The position numbers and the translations under genes were made by a program. From positions 1-35,207 of the forward strand of contig JABSOQ010000023.1 in the NCBI GenBank assembly GCA_013216195.1: a stretch of 35,207 nt of DNA. The letters run 5' to 3'. This document shows, piece after piece, positions 17,519 through 26,400 of this stretch. Positions within the stretch are counted from its first letter, which is position 1; the number at the start of each line of letters is the position of its first letter. The stretch is from Bdellovibrionales bacterium. GTDB taxonomy: Bacteria > Bdellovibrionota > Bdellovibrionia > Bdellovibrionales > UBA1609. Under the pieces are notes generated by a model that did no database searches, was not told the DNA's origin, and saw only the letters and a program-made list of their open reading frames with translations.

Positions 17519-18011
17519 GATGAAATCCTCCGTGATCTTCTCTCAACGCGCATCCCTCTCACTTGATCATCGCCATCCATAGCAGTTCTCAAATCAGAGG
17601 GAGCTCCCCCGGGAACCTCCCTGTCCCCTTCTCTTTAGGCCGCCTCCATGCTGCCCTCATTTACTGTGACGGATGTGCCACAGGTCTGGGTTAAACTGGA
17701 CTTAAGAAATCTGGCAAACTGGACCAATTGTTGCGCTAAACCCCTGAAAGTAGATTCAACTCGACATGAAAAGAGGTTCAGCAATTCGAACCGCCTGGCA
17801 GCGCTAAAAGAGGAGGAAACTGGTTCAAGCTAAAGTCGATTTATTGAGCAGTGACCAAGAACCTTCACCGGCTGTCAAAATTGAGGGCGAATCGCCCTGT
17901 TTTGTTAAGTTACTGAAACACTTCAGGATTCTACCAAAAAATCACCCACTGACCCGTGGCATCGGTGGTGAGTCTTTTGCAAATTTAGTTCAGCAAACAG
18001 GGAGATAAAAA
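17519..18011. other. Intergenic region with hairpins and short repeats, no convincing gene
   Basis: No reading frame here has both a start and a ribosome binding site. AGGGAG (17598-17603) pairs with CTCCCT (17617-17622) around a CG-rich loop, in the leader of the minus-strand small-ORF operon. AAACTGGAC occurs twice 23 bases apart (17693-17701, 17716-17724), each preceded by TCTGG. AGGGCGA/TCGCCCT (17884-17898) is a near-perfect dyad followed by GTTTTGTT, a possible plus-strand terminator. The ribosome binding site of the gene at 18012 (GGGAG) is at the right edge. Confidence 0.5.
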
Positions 18012-18521
18012 ATGTTTAGGTTAGTTTCAGTTTTCTCAATACTTCTCGCCACCCCATTGGCCAGTGCGATGTTCTGCCCAATTCAAGAAGGTGCTTTTCA
18101 ACAAAACGGTTCTAGTTACACTTACTCAGAATGCGGGCAAATCGATGCTAGTGGTCAGCTTCATCAGAAGTCGAATTACATGTTACACACAAACGATCCT
18201 GGCCACCCCTGTGATTCGGTTATTGTCGAATTTGAATGCAAAGTCACAGCCTCTGATGGTTTCACCAGGCGAATTCCACTACAGAGTATTGTGCCCGCTT
18301 CGAGCAATAGACCTGGCCCATCCTGCGGGCAACTTAATGTGAACTACGACGACGCCTGCTACTTCGGAAGCCAGGCCATCTTCGCAGATCTGACTCACGA
18401 GGCATTTTGTGCAGAGTACGTCACACAGAGAATCAACAATGGCCAGACGGTCGACTTGAACAGACGCCCTACAGCTAGAGGCTTCGTTTTCGAAATGGCA
18501 CCAGGAAGTCAGACAGAATGA
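18012..18521 (+). CDS. Small cysteine-rich secreted protein of unknown family
   Basis: The 169-residue product has a signal peptide (RLVSVFSILLATPLASA). The mature part of about 150 residues has roughly seven cysteines (MFCPIQEG, SECGQ, HPCDS, FECKV, PSCGQ, DACYF, AFCAE), so it should be disulfide-bonded in the periplasm or outside. GGGAG precedes the ATG by about seven bases. The stop overlaps the start of the next gene by four bases (ATGA), so the two are an operon. Family not recognised. A beta-rich character is suggested by the short alternating strands, but no domain can be named. Confidence 0.72.
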   Translation: MFRLVSVFSILLATPLASAMFCPIQEGAFQQNGSSYTYSECGQIDASGQLHQKSNYMLHTNDPGHPCDSVIVEFECKVTASDGFTRRIPLQSIVPASSNRPGPSCGQLNVNYDDACYFGSQAIFADLTHEAFCAEYVTQRINNGQTVDLNRRPTARGFVFEMAPGSQTE

Positions 18522-18793
18522 AGACGTTCAAACATTTGCTTCAAGCGAACTTGCTCATTGGCCTCTTTGCATCTTCAGTATCATTCGCCGTAATTCCATA
18601 TATGAGCGTGAAAGGCAAAGTCATTGGTGTTTCAGAGAAATCAGTTACCGTAAAAGTCGGAAGGGTAAAAAAGGCCCTCCCCAAAGCCGTAGTGCGGTTT
18701 GATGGCAAACAGACTGGCAAAATGCAAACCCTGATGATGCCTGCTGGCCTTTGCACTGTGAACTTCGGCAATGCCCGCTGCTCAATAAACTGA
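18518..18793 (+). CDS. Small secreted basic protein, second gene of a two-gene operon
   Basis: A 91-residue protein with a signal peptide (about residues 1-25, LLIGLFASSVSFA). The mature part of about 65 residues is basic and strand-rich: MSVKGKVIGVSEKSVTVKVG followed by RVKKALPKAVVRFDGKQTGK. The pattern resembles a small beta-barrel or OB-like fold (KGKVxxVxxxxVTVKxG). Two cysteines near the C-terminus (LCTVNFGNARCSIN) could form a disulfide. It is translationally coupled to the preceding secreted protein, which suggests the two act together, but the function of neither is known. Confidence 0.7.
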   Translation: MKTFKHLLQANLLIGLFASSVSFAVIPYMSVKGKVIGVSEKSVTVKVGRVKKALPKAVVRFDGKQTGKMQTLMMPAGLCTVNFGNARCSIN

Positions 18794-18843
18794 AGACCGC
18801 ACAGGGTTCAATTTTATTAGTGATTTCAGACACCTAAATGTAA

Positions 18844-18872
18844 TTGACAGCTGAGAGCCAAAAGCTTACCTT
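18844..18872 (+). promoter_or_regulatory. Candidate promoter of tRNA-Leu, overlapped by a hairpin
   Basis: A perfect -35 TTGACA (18844-18849) is followed by 17 bases and a weak -10 (TACCTT, 18867-18872). That puts the transcription start about 15-20 bases before the mature tRNA. The same stretch holds a dyad, GAGAGCCA (18853-18860) with TGGCTCTC (18875-18882). It could act as the tail end of the preceding operon's transcript, although no T-run follows. Confidence 0.4.
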
Positions 18873-18895
18873 TCTGGCTCTCAAAATTTCGAAAT

Positions 18896-18982
18896 GCGCT
18901 AGTGTCGGAATTGGTAGACGAGCTAGGTTGAGGGCCTAGTGGGGGCAACCCCGTGGAGGTTCAAGTCCTCTCTGGCGCACCA
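18896..18982 (+). tRNA. tRNA-Leu (anticodon GAG)
   Basis: The cloverleaf can be folded by hand. The acceptor GCGCTAG pairs with CTGGCGC (one G-U), followed by an encoded ACCA end. The anticodon stem CTAGG/CCTAG encloses the loop TTGAGGG, giving anticodon GAG. A long variable arm (GGGG CAA CCCC) is typical of class II tRNAs. The T arm GGAGG-TTCAAGT-CCTCT has the standard TTC. The length of 87 bases including CCA is normal for tRNA-Leu. Confidence 0.96.
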
Positions 18983-19100
18983 GCACTTTCCAGGAAGGCA
19001 ACACAACCATGCCTACCCCTGAGCAGAAATGATAACCACTAGTACGATTAGTTTTGCCTTGAGATGCCTAGCTTTCTGCCAGACACCCGAACCTATGTGT

Positions 19101-19128
19101 TTGTGCTTTCCAAAAAAGTGGCTAAACT
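19101..19128 (+). promoter_or_regulatory. Promoter-like element six bases before an ATG
   Basis: TTGTGC (19101-19106), 16 bases, then TAAACT (19123-19128) and six bases (AAGAAC) before the ATG at 19135. No convincing Shine-Dalgarno sequence precedes the ATG. The geometry is the same as at 13943 and suggests a leaderless message, but the -35 is weak. Confidence 0.35.
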
Positions 19129-19134
19129 AAGAAC

Positions 19135-19659
19135 ATGTCAGAACCAAGCTCACTCTACTTAAAAGCTCACATCAAAAAAACCGAATTGGATGCCTTTCTA
19201 TCTAGCTCCGTTCAACCGCCTTCAAAGTATAGCGATTGGGCAGACTGGCTTGCTACAAATCAAATGCATGATGGAGGCATCGGGCCAAAAGACATTGAGC
19301 AGATACAGTTCACCGCTAACAACGTGAAGCACTTTCTTGATCAGTGGCTAGGTGAAGTCGGAAACAATCGATTTCAAAAATACGACGAAGAGAGTGAGAC
19401 TTTCGAACTCTCCATGCTCGAGTTTTCTGACAACTACTTCGACTGCATTCAAGTGATGCACGTATTAAGAGAGCTCGCCAGCTACAAAAGCTCTGAAACC
19501 CCAGATTACTTGCTAATCAAAGGCTACAGCTTTGGCCCTGAACCCGATATCACGATAGAGCTAACGCCAAAAAAAAGCCGCATCATCAATGAAACTCCAC
19601 CAAATGCGCACGATGCATTCAAAAACCACATGGACGAGAGAGTGAAACAGCTATCATGA
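19135..19659 (+). CDS. Cytosolic protein of unknown family
   Basis: The 174-residue product has no signal peptide or membrane segment and is acidic, mixed helix and strand. Aromatic-rich segments such as YSDWADWLATNQMHDGG and FSDNYFDCIQVMHVLREL suggest a compact globular domain. The C-terminal LIKGYSFGPEPDITIELTPKKS looks like a pair of strands. I do not recognise a family. It lies alone between tRNA-Leu and the HtrA-like protease, with its own promoter-like element and no evident ribosome binding site. Contrast with its exported neighbours suggests an independent role. Confidence 0.65.
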   Translation: MSEPSSLYLKAHIKKTELDAFLSSSVQPPSKYSDWADWLATNQMHDGGIGPKDIEQIQFTANNVKHFLDQWLGEVGNNRFQKYDEESETFELSMLEFSDNYFDCIQVMHVLRELASYKSSETPDYLLIKGYSFGPEPDITIELTPKKSRIINETPPNAHDAFKNHMDERVKQLS

Positions 19660-19951
19660 ACCTAAGGGTCTCTCTGGCCCCCGTCTATTTTGCTTGTTAT
19701 TTCTAAACTGAGATCATTTTTGACAAAACCCTGTGGGTCAGCCCCAGCAGACGAAGAAGCGGCTCCAATTCAATCTGAGCCCGCCTCAGCGTCAGATACG
19801 GCGAATTGTGACGTCCACGGCAGGGGTCAGAAACCTGCCAGGCCAAGCAAATTCTACCCTCTCTAGGGACCAAATTTGACACCCATAACGCCCCACGACA
19901 TCCCGCCTCTCGAAGACCATAATTTAGATTATAAAGTAAGGAAGTTTCCCA
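19660..19951 (+). other. Intergenic region upstream of the HtrA-like protease
   Basis: No gene is supported here. It contains GGCAGG (19819-19824) with CCTGCC (19834-19839) as a small dyad, TTGACA at 19876 without a matching -10 at normal spacing, and a TATAAA (19930-19935) close to the protease ribosome binding site AAGGAAG. It is probably the promoter region of the protease, but the exact promoter is not clear. Confidence 0.4.
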
Positions 19952-21823
19952 ATGAGAATATCCCCGCTCAGGGCATCGCTATGCCTCTTTGTGGCTATGT
20001 TTGCCACCACTACATTTGCCATACAAATCACTTACCAATCTGACGAAGTTGAAGTTAGCTCGTTTGCAAGCGTCTACCAGCGCGTGAGCGGTGGCGCTGT
20101 GAAGGTTTTCAACAGTGGCCTGAAGGCGCAACTTGGCGCTAGCGTAAAGTACACCTACGGTCACCAGCTCTCGTCGCCAGATGGCACCCCACTGTTTGGC
20201 CAAGGCAAGAGCCCTGACGAAGCCACTCAGAATGTTCTGCGGCAACTGATGTCAGCCCTCGAGAACAACAAATCAAGTGGATCGGGCTTTTTCATTGCAG
20301 AGAACCAAAATGGCCACGATTACTTGCTAACCAACGCCCACGTTGTAGACGGAGCTGATTGGGTCGGAATTTTGCCAAGTTTTGTTCGAGGTTCTGTTGA
20401 ACCGATTCGTGCTCAAGTCATTTGGCAGTCTTCTAACTCGATGGTCGACCTTGCGATCTTGAAACTCTCAGGCGATGCGAAAGCACAGGTAGATGCCATT
20501 TACGAAAGATACCCTGGCAAAGAGAAGTACATCTTCCCGTTTGCTGAAGTAGACCTTAGCGGTGACTACAGCGGCAAGAGCATAGCCACGGTATCTAACC
20601 CGCTTGGTAGCCCTGCACACCTCACGCAAGGCTCCGTCGAACAGGTTTCAAACGACATTCTAGATAGACCACAGCTTGCAGATTTGAAGGCAGCAAAGGG
20701 TAGCAGCGGCTCGCCAGTGTTCGACAACCGCGGAACCCTCGTCGGTATCATTTTCGCCGTCTACAACCCGCAAAGTTCAGCGACTGGCCAAAGCAACTCA
20801 ACCGTGTTTTTGCCAGCAAGTGTGATAAAAAAGGTTTTGCTACGTCAGCCCTTGCCGCTTCCGAGTCATGCACTCGTGTCATTGCCAGTGCAGTTCATGA
20901 CCGATCTTGATGCGGCCACTTACAGGTACTTGCAATCCCTTTACCCCGACAAGTACACGCAAGCCTTTGCTGATGTTCAAAATCTACCGGCTAGTTTGGT
21001 CACAGAAGACTGGTACTTCCCAGAAATTGGTGCTGACCTGAAGGCAGGTGATATCGTGCTGGCTGTCGATGGTCAGCCGACGTATATTAAAGACTTCAGC
21101 CAGTCTAGTAAGGTCAGAGTCGTCGAAACTGCTGAGGGCTTACAAGCGTTCACCAACTACCTGATGTTCAAATCAGACACTCGAATTGAGTTTACAGTTA
21201 TCGATGCTGAAACTCGCTCTGAAAAGACCGTCACCATTAATTACGGTGAAGCTCAACTAAATTACAACGCGGAGTTGTCTGCTATCACCGACACCTCAAG
21301 GTTTGATCCTTACTACGCGGTTGGGCCGGTGATATTCTCTGACCTCAACATTTCTTCATTTGCAGTGAGAGGGCCAACAGCTCTTCGCACCTATGCCATT
21401 GGTCGTATCCCTTATGGTGTTGAGATAAGAGCCTTCGACCCCAGCCGTGGCTCTGAGTCACAACGAGCCTCCTCTTACATTGGAGGTACCCATAGAGTTT
21501 TTGGAAGCTCGCTCATGGGTCGTATGCAAAACTCTCCATCGGCATTGAGTCGCGAGCAGGTGGATATTCTTCGACAAGGAGGCCGTAGCGACTTGCTTGG
21601 CTCCGGGTTTGTTGTGGTTACGGCTTTAGATGGCGAGGCGACCCCTGACCTTGAAACCTTCAAGCAATTGATTGCTCAGAAGAGAGAGCTTGGCATTCAG
21701 GTGGTGAGGGTCACTCTTGAGACCTACCTCTCAGACTTTGTCGGCTCAGAAACTGGCTTCTACCTCGACATTGGCGTCGAAGAATCTAGCGACACTGATG
21801 TATTGAACTCCATTTTTGATTGA
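19952..21823 (+). CDS. HtrA-like trypsin-fold serine protease with PDZ-like regions
   Basis: A signal peptide (RASLCLFVAMFATTTFA) leads a trypsin-like domain with the complete triad: His130 in LLTNAHVVDG, Asp166 in MVDLAILKL, and Ser252 in AAKGSSGSPVFDNRG. The order and spacing match DegP/HtrA periplasmic proteases. The catalytic loop reads GSSGSP rather than GNSGGP, which still preserves the nucleophile. Two later segments have PDZ character: one at about 350-395 (IGADLKAGDIVLAVDGQP) and one at about 550-595 (GFVVVTALDGEATPDLETFK). The 623-residue length exceeds DegP (about 450 mature), because an unassigned stretch separates the two. It is presumably a periplasmic quality-control or processing protease; substrate unknown. 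A hairpin terminator follows the stop. Confidence 0.85.
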   Translation: MRISPLRASLCLFVAMFATTTFAIQITYQSDEVEVSSFASVYQRVSGGAVKVFNSGLKAQLGASVKYTYGHQLSSPDGTPLFGQGKSPDEATQNVLRQLMSALENNKSSGSGFFIAENQNGHDYLLTNAHVVDGADWVGILPSFVRGSVEPIRAQVIWQSSNSMVDLAILKLSGDAKAQVDAIYERYPGKEKYIFPFAEVDLSGDYSGKSIATVSNPLGSPAHLTQGSVEQVSNDILDRPQLADLKAAKGSSGSPVFDNRGTLVGIIFAVYNPQSSATGQSNSTVFLPASVIKKVLLRQPLPLPSHALVSLPVQFMTDLDAATYRYLQSLYPDKYTQAFADVQNLPASLVTEDWYFPEIGADLKAGDIVLAVDGQPTYIKDFSQSSKVRVVETAEGLQAFTNYLMFKSDTRIEFTVIDAETRSEKTVTINYGEAQLNYNAELSAITDTSRFDPYYAVGPVIFSDLNISSFAVRGPTALRTYAIGRIPYGVEIRAFDPSRGSESQRASSYIGGTHRVFGSSLMGRMQNSPSALSREQVDILRQGGRSDLLGSGFVVVTALDGEATPDLETFKQLIAQKRELGIQVVRVTLETYLSDFVGSETGFYLDIGVEESSDTDVLNSIFD

Positions 21824-21832
21824 TTTATTTAA

Positions 21833-21862
21833 TGGCAGGTTTCAACCTGCCACAAAATTTTT
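21833..21862 (+). terminator. Terminator of the HtrA-like protease gene
   Basis: TGGCAGGTT and AACCTGCCA form a nine-base-pair stem directly after the stop codon. It is followed after a few bases by TTTTT (21858-21862), a slightly displaced T-run. It works only on the plus strand. Confidence 0.65.
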
Positions 21863-21915
21863 GCTGTTGAATCTAAGTCCACCTCAGAACATTCTTACGG
21901 GCGACGAAAAATACC

Positions 21916-21945
21916 AAAAAAAGAAGAGGCCTCTAACGGGCCTCT
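21916..21945 (-). terminator. Terminator of the L,D-transpeptidase gene
   Basis: AGAGGCC (21925-21931) pairs with GGCCTCT (21939-21945) across a seven-base loop. On the minus strand the stem is followed by TC and a run of seven T. It lies about 40 bases after the stop codon at 21986. Confidence 0.8.
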
Positions 21946-21985
21946 GATATCATCTGATAATTTTGATTTAGAAACGAGGGTGACT

Positions 21986-22738
21986 CTACCGCTCTCCACT
22001 GAAGTCAGCAAACAGCAGTGAACCACCTGCAATTTTAGTGACCACTGAGTCTTTCACACTCCAAGCCAACACAAAGCAACCCCAGCTTCTTCCCTGAATC
22101 ACATTTCTCTCTTGAACGTAGTCTGAGCCATGCAAAACGATGGCTCTAGGCCTAGCACGCGAGTTGGTACTCGATAGACCGTCTAACCTTATCGAACGAC
22201 CGTACTTGCCATAATAAATCTCAGAAACCCTGTAAAAGCCTTTTGAACTCATGTGAGAGCCTGAGATGTTACTCACCTCTTCAACGTAGCCATCGTGGTC
22301 GCGGTCCCCACCCGAGCCGTGAGCTGTACGAAGCGCCAATACGCTACCGCTGTTCATATCAATTACAAAGAAACGAACTTTGTTAGATCGTTTAGAGAAG
22401 TCGACAACTGTGATGTAGTTCTGGTTCGGAAAGTTACTTTTGTTTTTATCGAACTGACTTAAGGCCGCTGCCAAAAGGTTGTCGGGCACCATGCCGTGCG
22501 GGTCAATATGTGAGTACTTGTTGAATATTGCCAGCGGCAAAACCATATCTTCTGTGACTTCAAAGGAACTGTCACCGAAGGTCTCGTTAAGCTCAATTTC
22601 GGCTCTTTCGACTTCTGCAGCTGTTGGAGTGTCGATGCGGCCCATAGGCTTGATATCAGGCAACCTTTCGAGTTGCTCAGCATTTGCTGCAAAGTTGATA
22701 ACAAAAGTTGATAGTAAAAATAAAATGACTATTCTCAT
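21986..22738 (-). CDS. Murein L,D-transpeptidase catalytic-domain protein (YkuD_2-like)
   Basis: The protein has a signal peptide (RIVILFLLSTFVINFAANA). Its C-terminal catalytic domain contains the conserved histidine in VLHGSDYV (His203) and the nucleophile in GRSWGCFVL (Cys221), together with RTAHGSGGDRDHDG upstream. This matches the L,D-transpeptidase catalytic family often called YkuD_2. Such enzymes form 3-3 crosslinks in peptidoglycan or attach proteins to it in the periplasm. I use the ATG at 22738 rather than the track's 22744, because GGGGG sits eight bases upstream of it, against almost no spacing for the first. That gives 250 residues. It is monocistronic with its own terminator. 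Which reaction it performs is not visible. Confidence 0.82.
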   Translation of the reverse strand: MRIVILFLLSTFVINFAANAEQLERLPDIKPMGRIDTPTAAEVERAEIELNETFGDSSFEVTEDMVLPLAIFNKYSHIDPHGMVPDNLLAAALSQFDKNKSNFPNQNYITVVDFSKRSNKVRFFVIDMNSGSVLALRTAHGSGGDRDHDGYVEEVSNISGSHMSSKGFYRVSEIYYGKYGRSIRLDGLSSTNSRARPRAIVLHGSDYVQERNVIQGRSWGCFVLAWSVKDSVVTKIAGGSLLFADFSGER

Positions 22739-22960
22739 AAGCATGCCCCCTAAAAGCGTTACTAAAAGGCTTTTCGGAGCAGATGTTTAAAAAATGAGCT
22801 CAGCTCAAAGGGCTAGACATTTCCTAAACCTTCATAAAGGGGCTTATGTTACGACCCAGATGATGATCTCGTAGATTCTTTAAAAACGAAGCTAGGCTTG
22901 GGGTTTCAACCCTCAACTTGTTGTGGTGCAACTCGAGTGTATTCTGAATGTATTCTTAAT

Positions 22961-22991
22961 AAAAAAAGGCAGCTCTCAAAGCTGCCTTTTT
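22961..22991 (-). terminator. Terminator of the small four-cysteine protein gene
   Basis: GGCAGCT (22968-22974) pairs with AGCTGCC (22980-22986), flanked by a run of seven A on the left and five T on the right. It can therefore terminate in both directions. On the minus strand it ends the gene whose stop is at 23016, about 25 bases away. No plus-strand gene immediately upstream needs it. Confidence 0.85.
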
Positions 22992-23015
22992 ATTAAGACT
23001 GAATGAATAAGACAA

Positions 23016-23318
23016 TCAGTCGTCGTCTGGGTGCAAAACGCTTTCGCAAACTCTCCGAGTTGGGAAGCTAGCACCAAAGCATCTTCCGTTTCTTTTTGAA
23101 CATCTTCTCCAACCATCGCCAACATAACGGCACTCGTAGAAACTGTGGTTCAAAAGATCAACATAGTCACCCTCTGCCACTTGAATCGGTTGAATTTGGC
23201 CATCGATTTCCATCATAACTTCGATGGTATCGGTACCGTTCGCCTGTGGTGCTTGGAAGTCTGATGCGAATGCAGCGCTAACAAATAGCACAGCAAATAC
23301 AGCTAGTAGTTTCTTCAT
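23016..23318 (-). CDS. Small secreted four-cysteine protein
   Basis: A 100-residue protein with a clear signal peptide (KKLLAVFAVLFVSAAFA). The mature part of about 82 residues has an acidic strand-rich first half (TIEVMMEIDGQIQPIQVAEG). The second half is basic and contains four cysteines in a compact pattern (ECRYVGDGWRRCSKRNGRCF...VC), consistent with two disulfides. AGGGGG lies four bases before the ATG. The gene is monocistronic with its own terminator. Family not recognised. A cationic disulfide-knotted tail is a shape shared by secreted binding peptides and some enzyme inhibitors, but no function can be assigned. Confidence 0.7.
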   Translation of the reverse strand: MKKLLAVFAVLFVSAAFASDFQAPQANGTDTIEVMMEIDGQIQPIQVAEGDYVDLLNHSFYECRYVGDGWRRCSKRNGRCFGASFPTRRVCESVLHPDDD

Positions 23319-23408
23319 TATTCCCCCTAAGTTTGTATTCGTTTGTTTATTGTTGTTTAGAAAGAGTTACCACTGGGCTCGCAAAAGGCATAGCCAGCCA
23401 GAAGATTA

Positions 23409-23436
23409 AGTGTTCTCAAGCTGGTGAGAACACTTT
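23409..23436 (-). terminator. Terminator-like hairpin after the RND gene
   Basis: AAGTGTTCTC (23409-23418) pairs perfectly with GAGAACACTT (23427-23436) over an eight-base loop, about 50 bases past the stop of the efflux permease. On the minus strand it is followed by AATCTTCT rather than a clean T-run. Termination would be weak or factor-assisted, and an operator is the alternative. Confidence 0.45.
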
Positions 23437-23487
23437 AAGAGAAAAATACTTTGGCCCATCCCATGAAACCAGTAAGTAAAGAATCTG

Positions 23488-26400
23488 CTACTGATCACTC
23501 TCAACTAGAACCTGGCGCCTTTTGGGAGAAAACAAAATATAGGCAGCAGGCACGACATACAGTGTCAGCAGTAACGAGAAGCTGACACCCCCCAACACAG
23601 TGAGAGCCATCGGCACTCGCGTCTCACTGCCCGGCCCCAAAGACAGAGCCGGAGGAATCGCCGCTGCCAATGTCGCGGTTGTCGTCATAAGAATCGGCCG
23701 CAAGCGCACAGGGCAGGCCTCGAGCAAAGCTTCGCCTGTTGCCTTGCCTTGATCTCGAAGTTGATTCGTGAACTCGACTAGTAAGATCGAATTCTTTTTT
23801 ACGATACCCATGGTTAACAAGACTCCTATCACAGAGTAGGCATTCAAACTTTGGCCACCGAAAAACAAGGCAAGTACACTTCCCGTTAAACCAAAAGGGA
23901 TTGCTAAAAACACCAATAGCGGATCGAAAAAAGAGTTGAACTGACTCGACAACACCATGTAGGCCATCACTAAGCCCAGAAGCATAATCAAAATTGCCTC
24001 TCGGCCCTTCTCTTGAGGTGTCGAAGAGAAACGTATGTAGTACTTCTCTGGTAAGACTCTCTTGGCAATCTCTCGAATGCTATCGATAGCAGTACCTTGC
24101 TTGGCTCCTTGGGCCAGACTGCTGTCAACTCGAATTCCTCTAATGCGGTTCTCTCTGAACACATATTGAGGAGTCGCGGTATCCTCAACTTTCACTACTC
24201 GACTCAAAGGCAAGAGCTCGCCTCTATTGTTACGCACCAAGACTGGGTCGAGATCAGTCCGCTTCCTCCTGTTCTTTTCTGCTAACTGAACAAAGATATC
24301 AAACCGGGTGTTGTCTTTGGTATATTGAGCTGCAGCCACTCCCCCGAAAGTGGCATTTATAATACCGGCAATTTCGGCAACCTCTACCCCTCTTGAAATA
24401 GCGGCGGCTCGGTCAGGCACAATCTGAACCTCTGGAAGCTTCCTCACATCATCAGATCGAACTCCAACAAATAGGCCTGTCTCATCCATTTCTTTTTTCA
24501 TCTGAGCGTAAAGCTCTTGCTGAACACTGGCCTCAGGGCCATTGATTGTGTACTCAACTGGAGAGCCTCTTCTCCCACCGAGAGAAGAACCAAACCGGTC
24601 TCTAAGAATAATACGGATACCTTTAATCTCTTTCAGTTGCTTTCTCAGCTGTGCCGCAATTTCAAACTGTGATTGCTGTCGATCTTCAGGATCTTTTAAA
24701 ATGACAACCCCGTTACCACGGTTTCCCTGCCCGCCTTGACCAAAACCTCCGATAGCAACAAACGTTCTGGCAACACCGGGGTGCTCTCTCACAATCTCTT
24801 CGAACCTTGCGACTTTCTCATCAGTGTATTGCATTGACTTGCCCTCTGGGGCCAAAAAGATCACAAACAGCACACTGCGGTCTTGAGGCGGAATGAACTC
24901 ACTCTCTATTCCGCGAAGAGGTATTAAAGAGACTGCGAACACAACGAATGACCCAAAAAGCACTTTCTTTGGGTGATTCAAAGTCCACTGTAGTGATCGA
25001 CTGTATTTTTGTTTCAGCCCTTCGAGCACGCGATCAAAACCTTTGCCAAATGCTGTGATTCGGTTGGGTAGATCTAAAAACTGCGAGCACCTCATCGGAG
25101 CCAGAGTCAGCGCTTCAAGCGAGCTCAATGAAACTGCGACCGCGATTGTGACAGCAAACTCGAAGAAAAAGCGGCCCTCAATACCTTCAATGAATGTGAT
25201 CGGTACAAACACCGACACCAGGGCCAAGGTGGTCGCCAAAACGGCAAAGGTGATCTCACGAGCCCCCTTGAAGGCAGCGTTCACTCTGTCGAAGCCATGC
25301 TGCATATATCGTACGATATTCTCGAGCATAATAATCGCGTCGTCGACCACCACTCCAATGGCCAAAGCCAAGCCAAGGAGTGAAAAGGTGTTAAGGGTAA
25401 AACCAAATAAGTTAATGAAAATAAAAGAGCCTATGATCGCTGTCGGTATGGCTAGTAAAATATTAATCGTGGCTGACCAAGAACCCAGAAAAAGCCAACA
25501 CACAACCGAAGTCAGTAGGGCCGACAGCAACAAAGTGAAGACCAACTCACTTACGCTCTCCCTGATAAACTGAGTTCTGTCGAAGTTCACCTGCAATTCG
25601 ACTCCTTCTGGCAGAGTCTTGTTCAGTTCGGCCAAGCGAAGCTTAACTCGGTCAGCAGTTGCCGCCGCGTTCACACCTCTTTGCTTTTGCACCGCCATAC
25701 TCATTGCTGGGATGCCATTGACTCGTGAGATTCGTCGAAGATTTTCAATACCCTCATACACTTTCGCTACGTCTTTGATTCTCAATGGCACGAAGTTCGG
25801 AGCCCCACCTCTTCGGCTAATCACCATATTTTCAAACTGCTCAACTTCTGTGGCCTCACCCATTATTCGAATGAGATCTTCATCGTCTCCAAACTCTAGC
25901 TTACCGGCTGGAAGCTCTCGGTGCTCACGTCTAATGCTGTCTACAATATCTTGAGCAGTTAACTCATAGCGCTTTAGTTTTTTTGCATCGAGATCGATTC
26001 GAAGCATAGGCTCATGGTAGCCGAAAGGTCTTACCTCGGCGACACCTTGAACTGTTGCCAAGCGATCCCGAATTCTTTCACGAAACAAGATCATAATCTC
26101 TCTAAGTGAGAGTTTCTCAGCCCTCATGGCCACATACATTATAGGCTCATCATCGGCATTAGATTTAGTGATAACTGGGTTTTCTATGGTATCTGGCAGC
26201 TGCCTCTGAGCCCGGGCTAAGAGTGTTTGCGTCTCTTGCAAAGCAAAATCGATATCTCGAGACAACTCAAACTCAATGGTGATCTTCGCACTACCCCGCT
26301 CAGCCAATGAGCTTAAATTTCGAATGCCCTCCATTGACACCAGCACATTCTCTGCTGGCTCAATGATGTCTTTTTCAATCACAACTGGCGAGGCGCCCTC

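Noticed and set aside
17820-18008. Plus-strand open frame of 62 codons just before the gene at 18012, preceded by AGAGGAGG.
   Set aside because: The only start next to the ribosome binding site would be CTG three bases away, too close and non-standard. The next TTG lacks a site, and the frame contains the AGGGCGA dyad. I do not call a gene.
25043-25573. 176-codon plus-strand ORF inside the RND gene.
   Set aside because: It is antisense to a strongly conserved permease, low-complexity (Lys/Thr/Ser) and without a ribosome binding site; a shadow frame.
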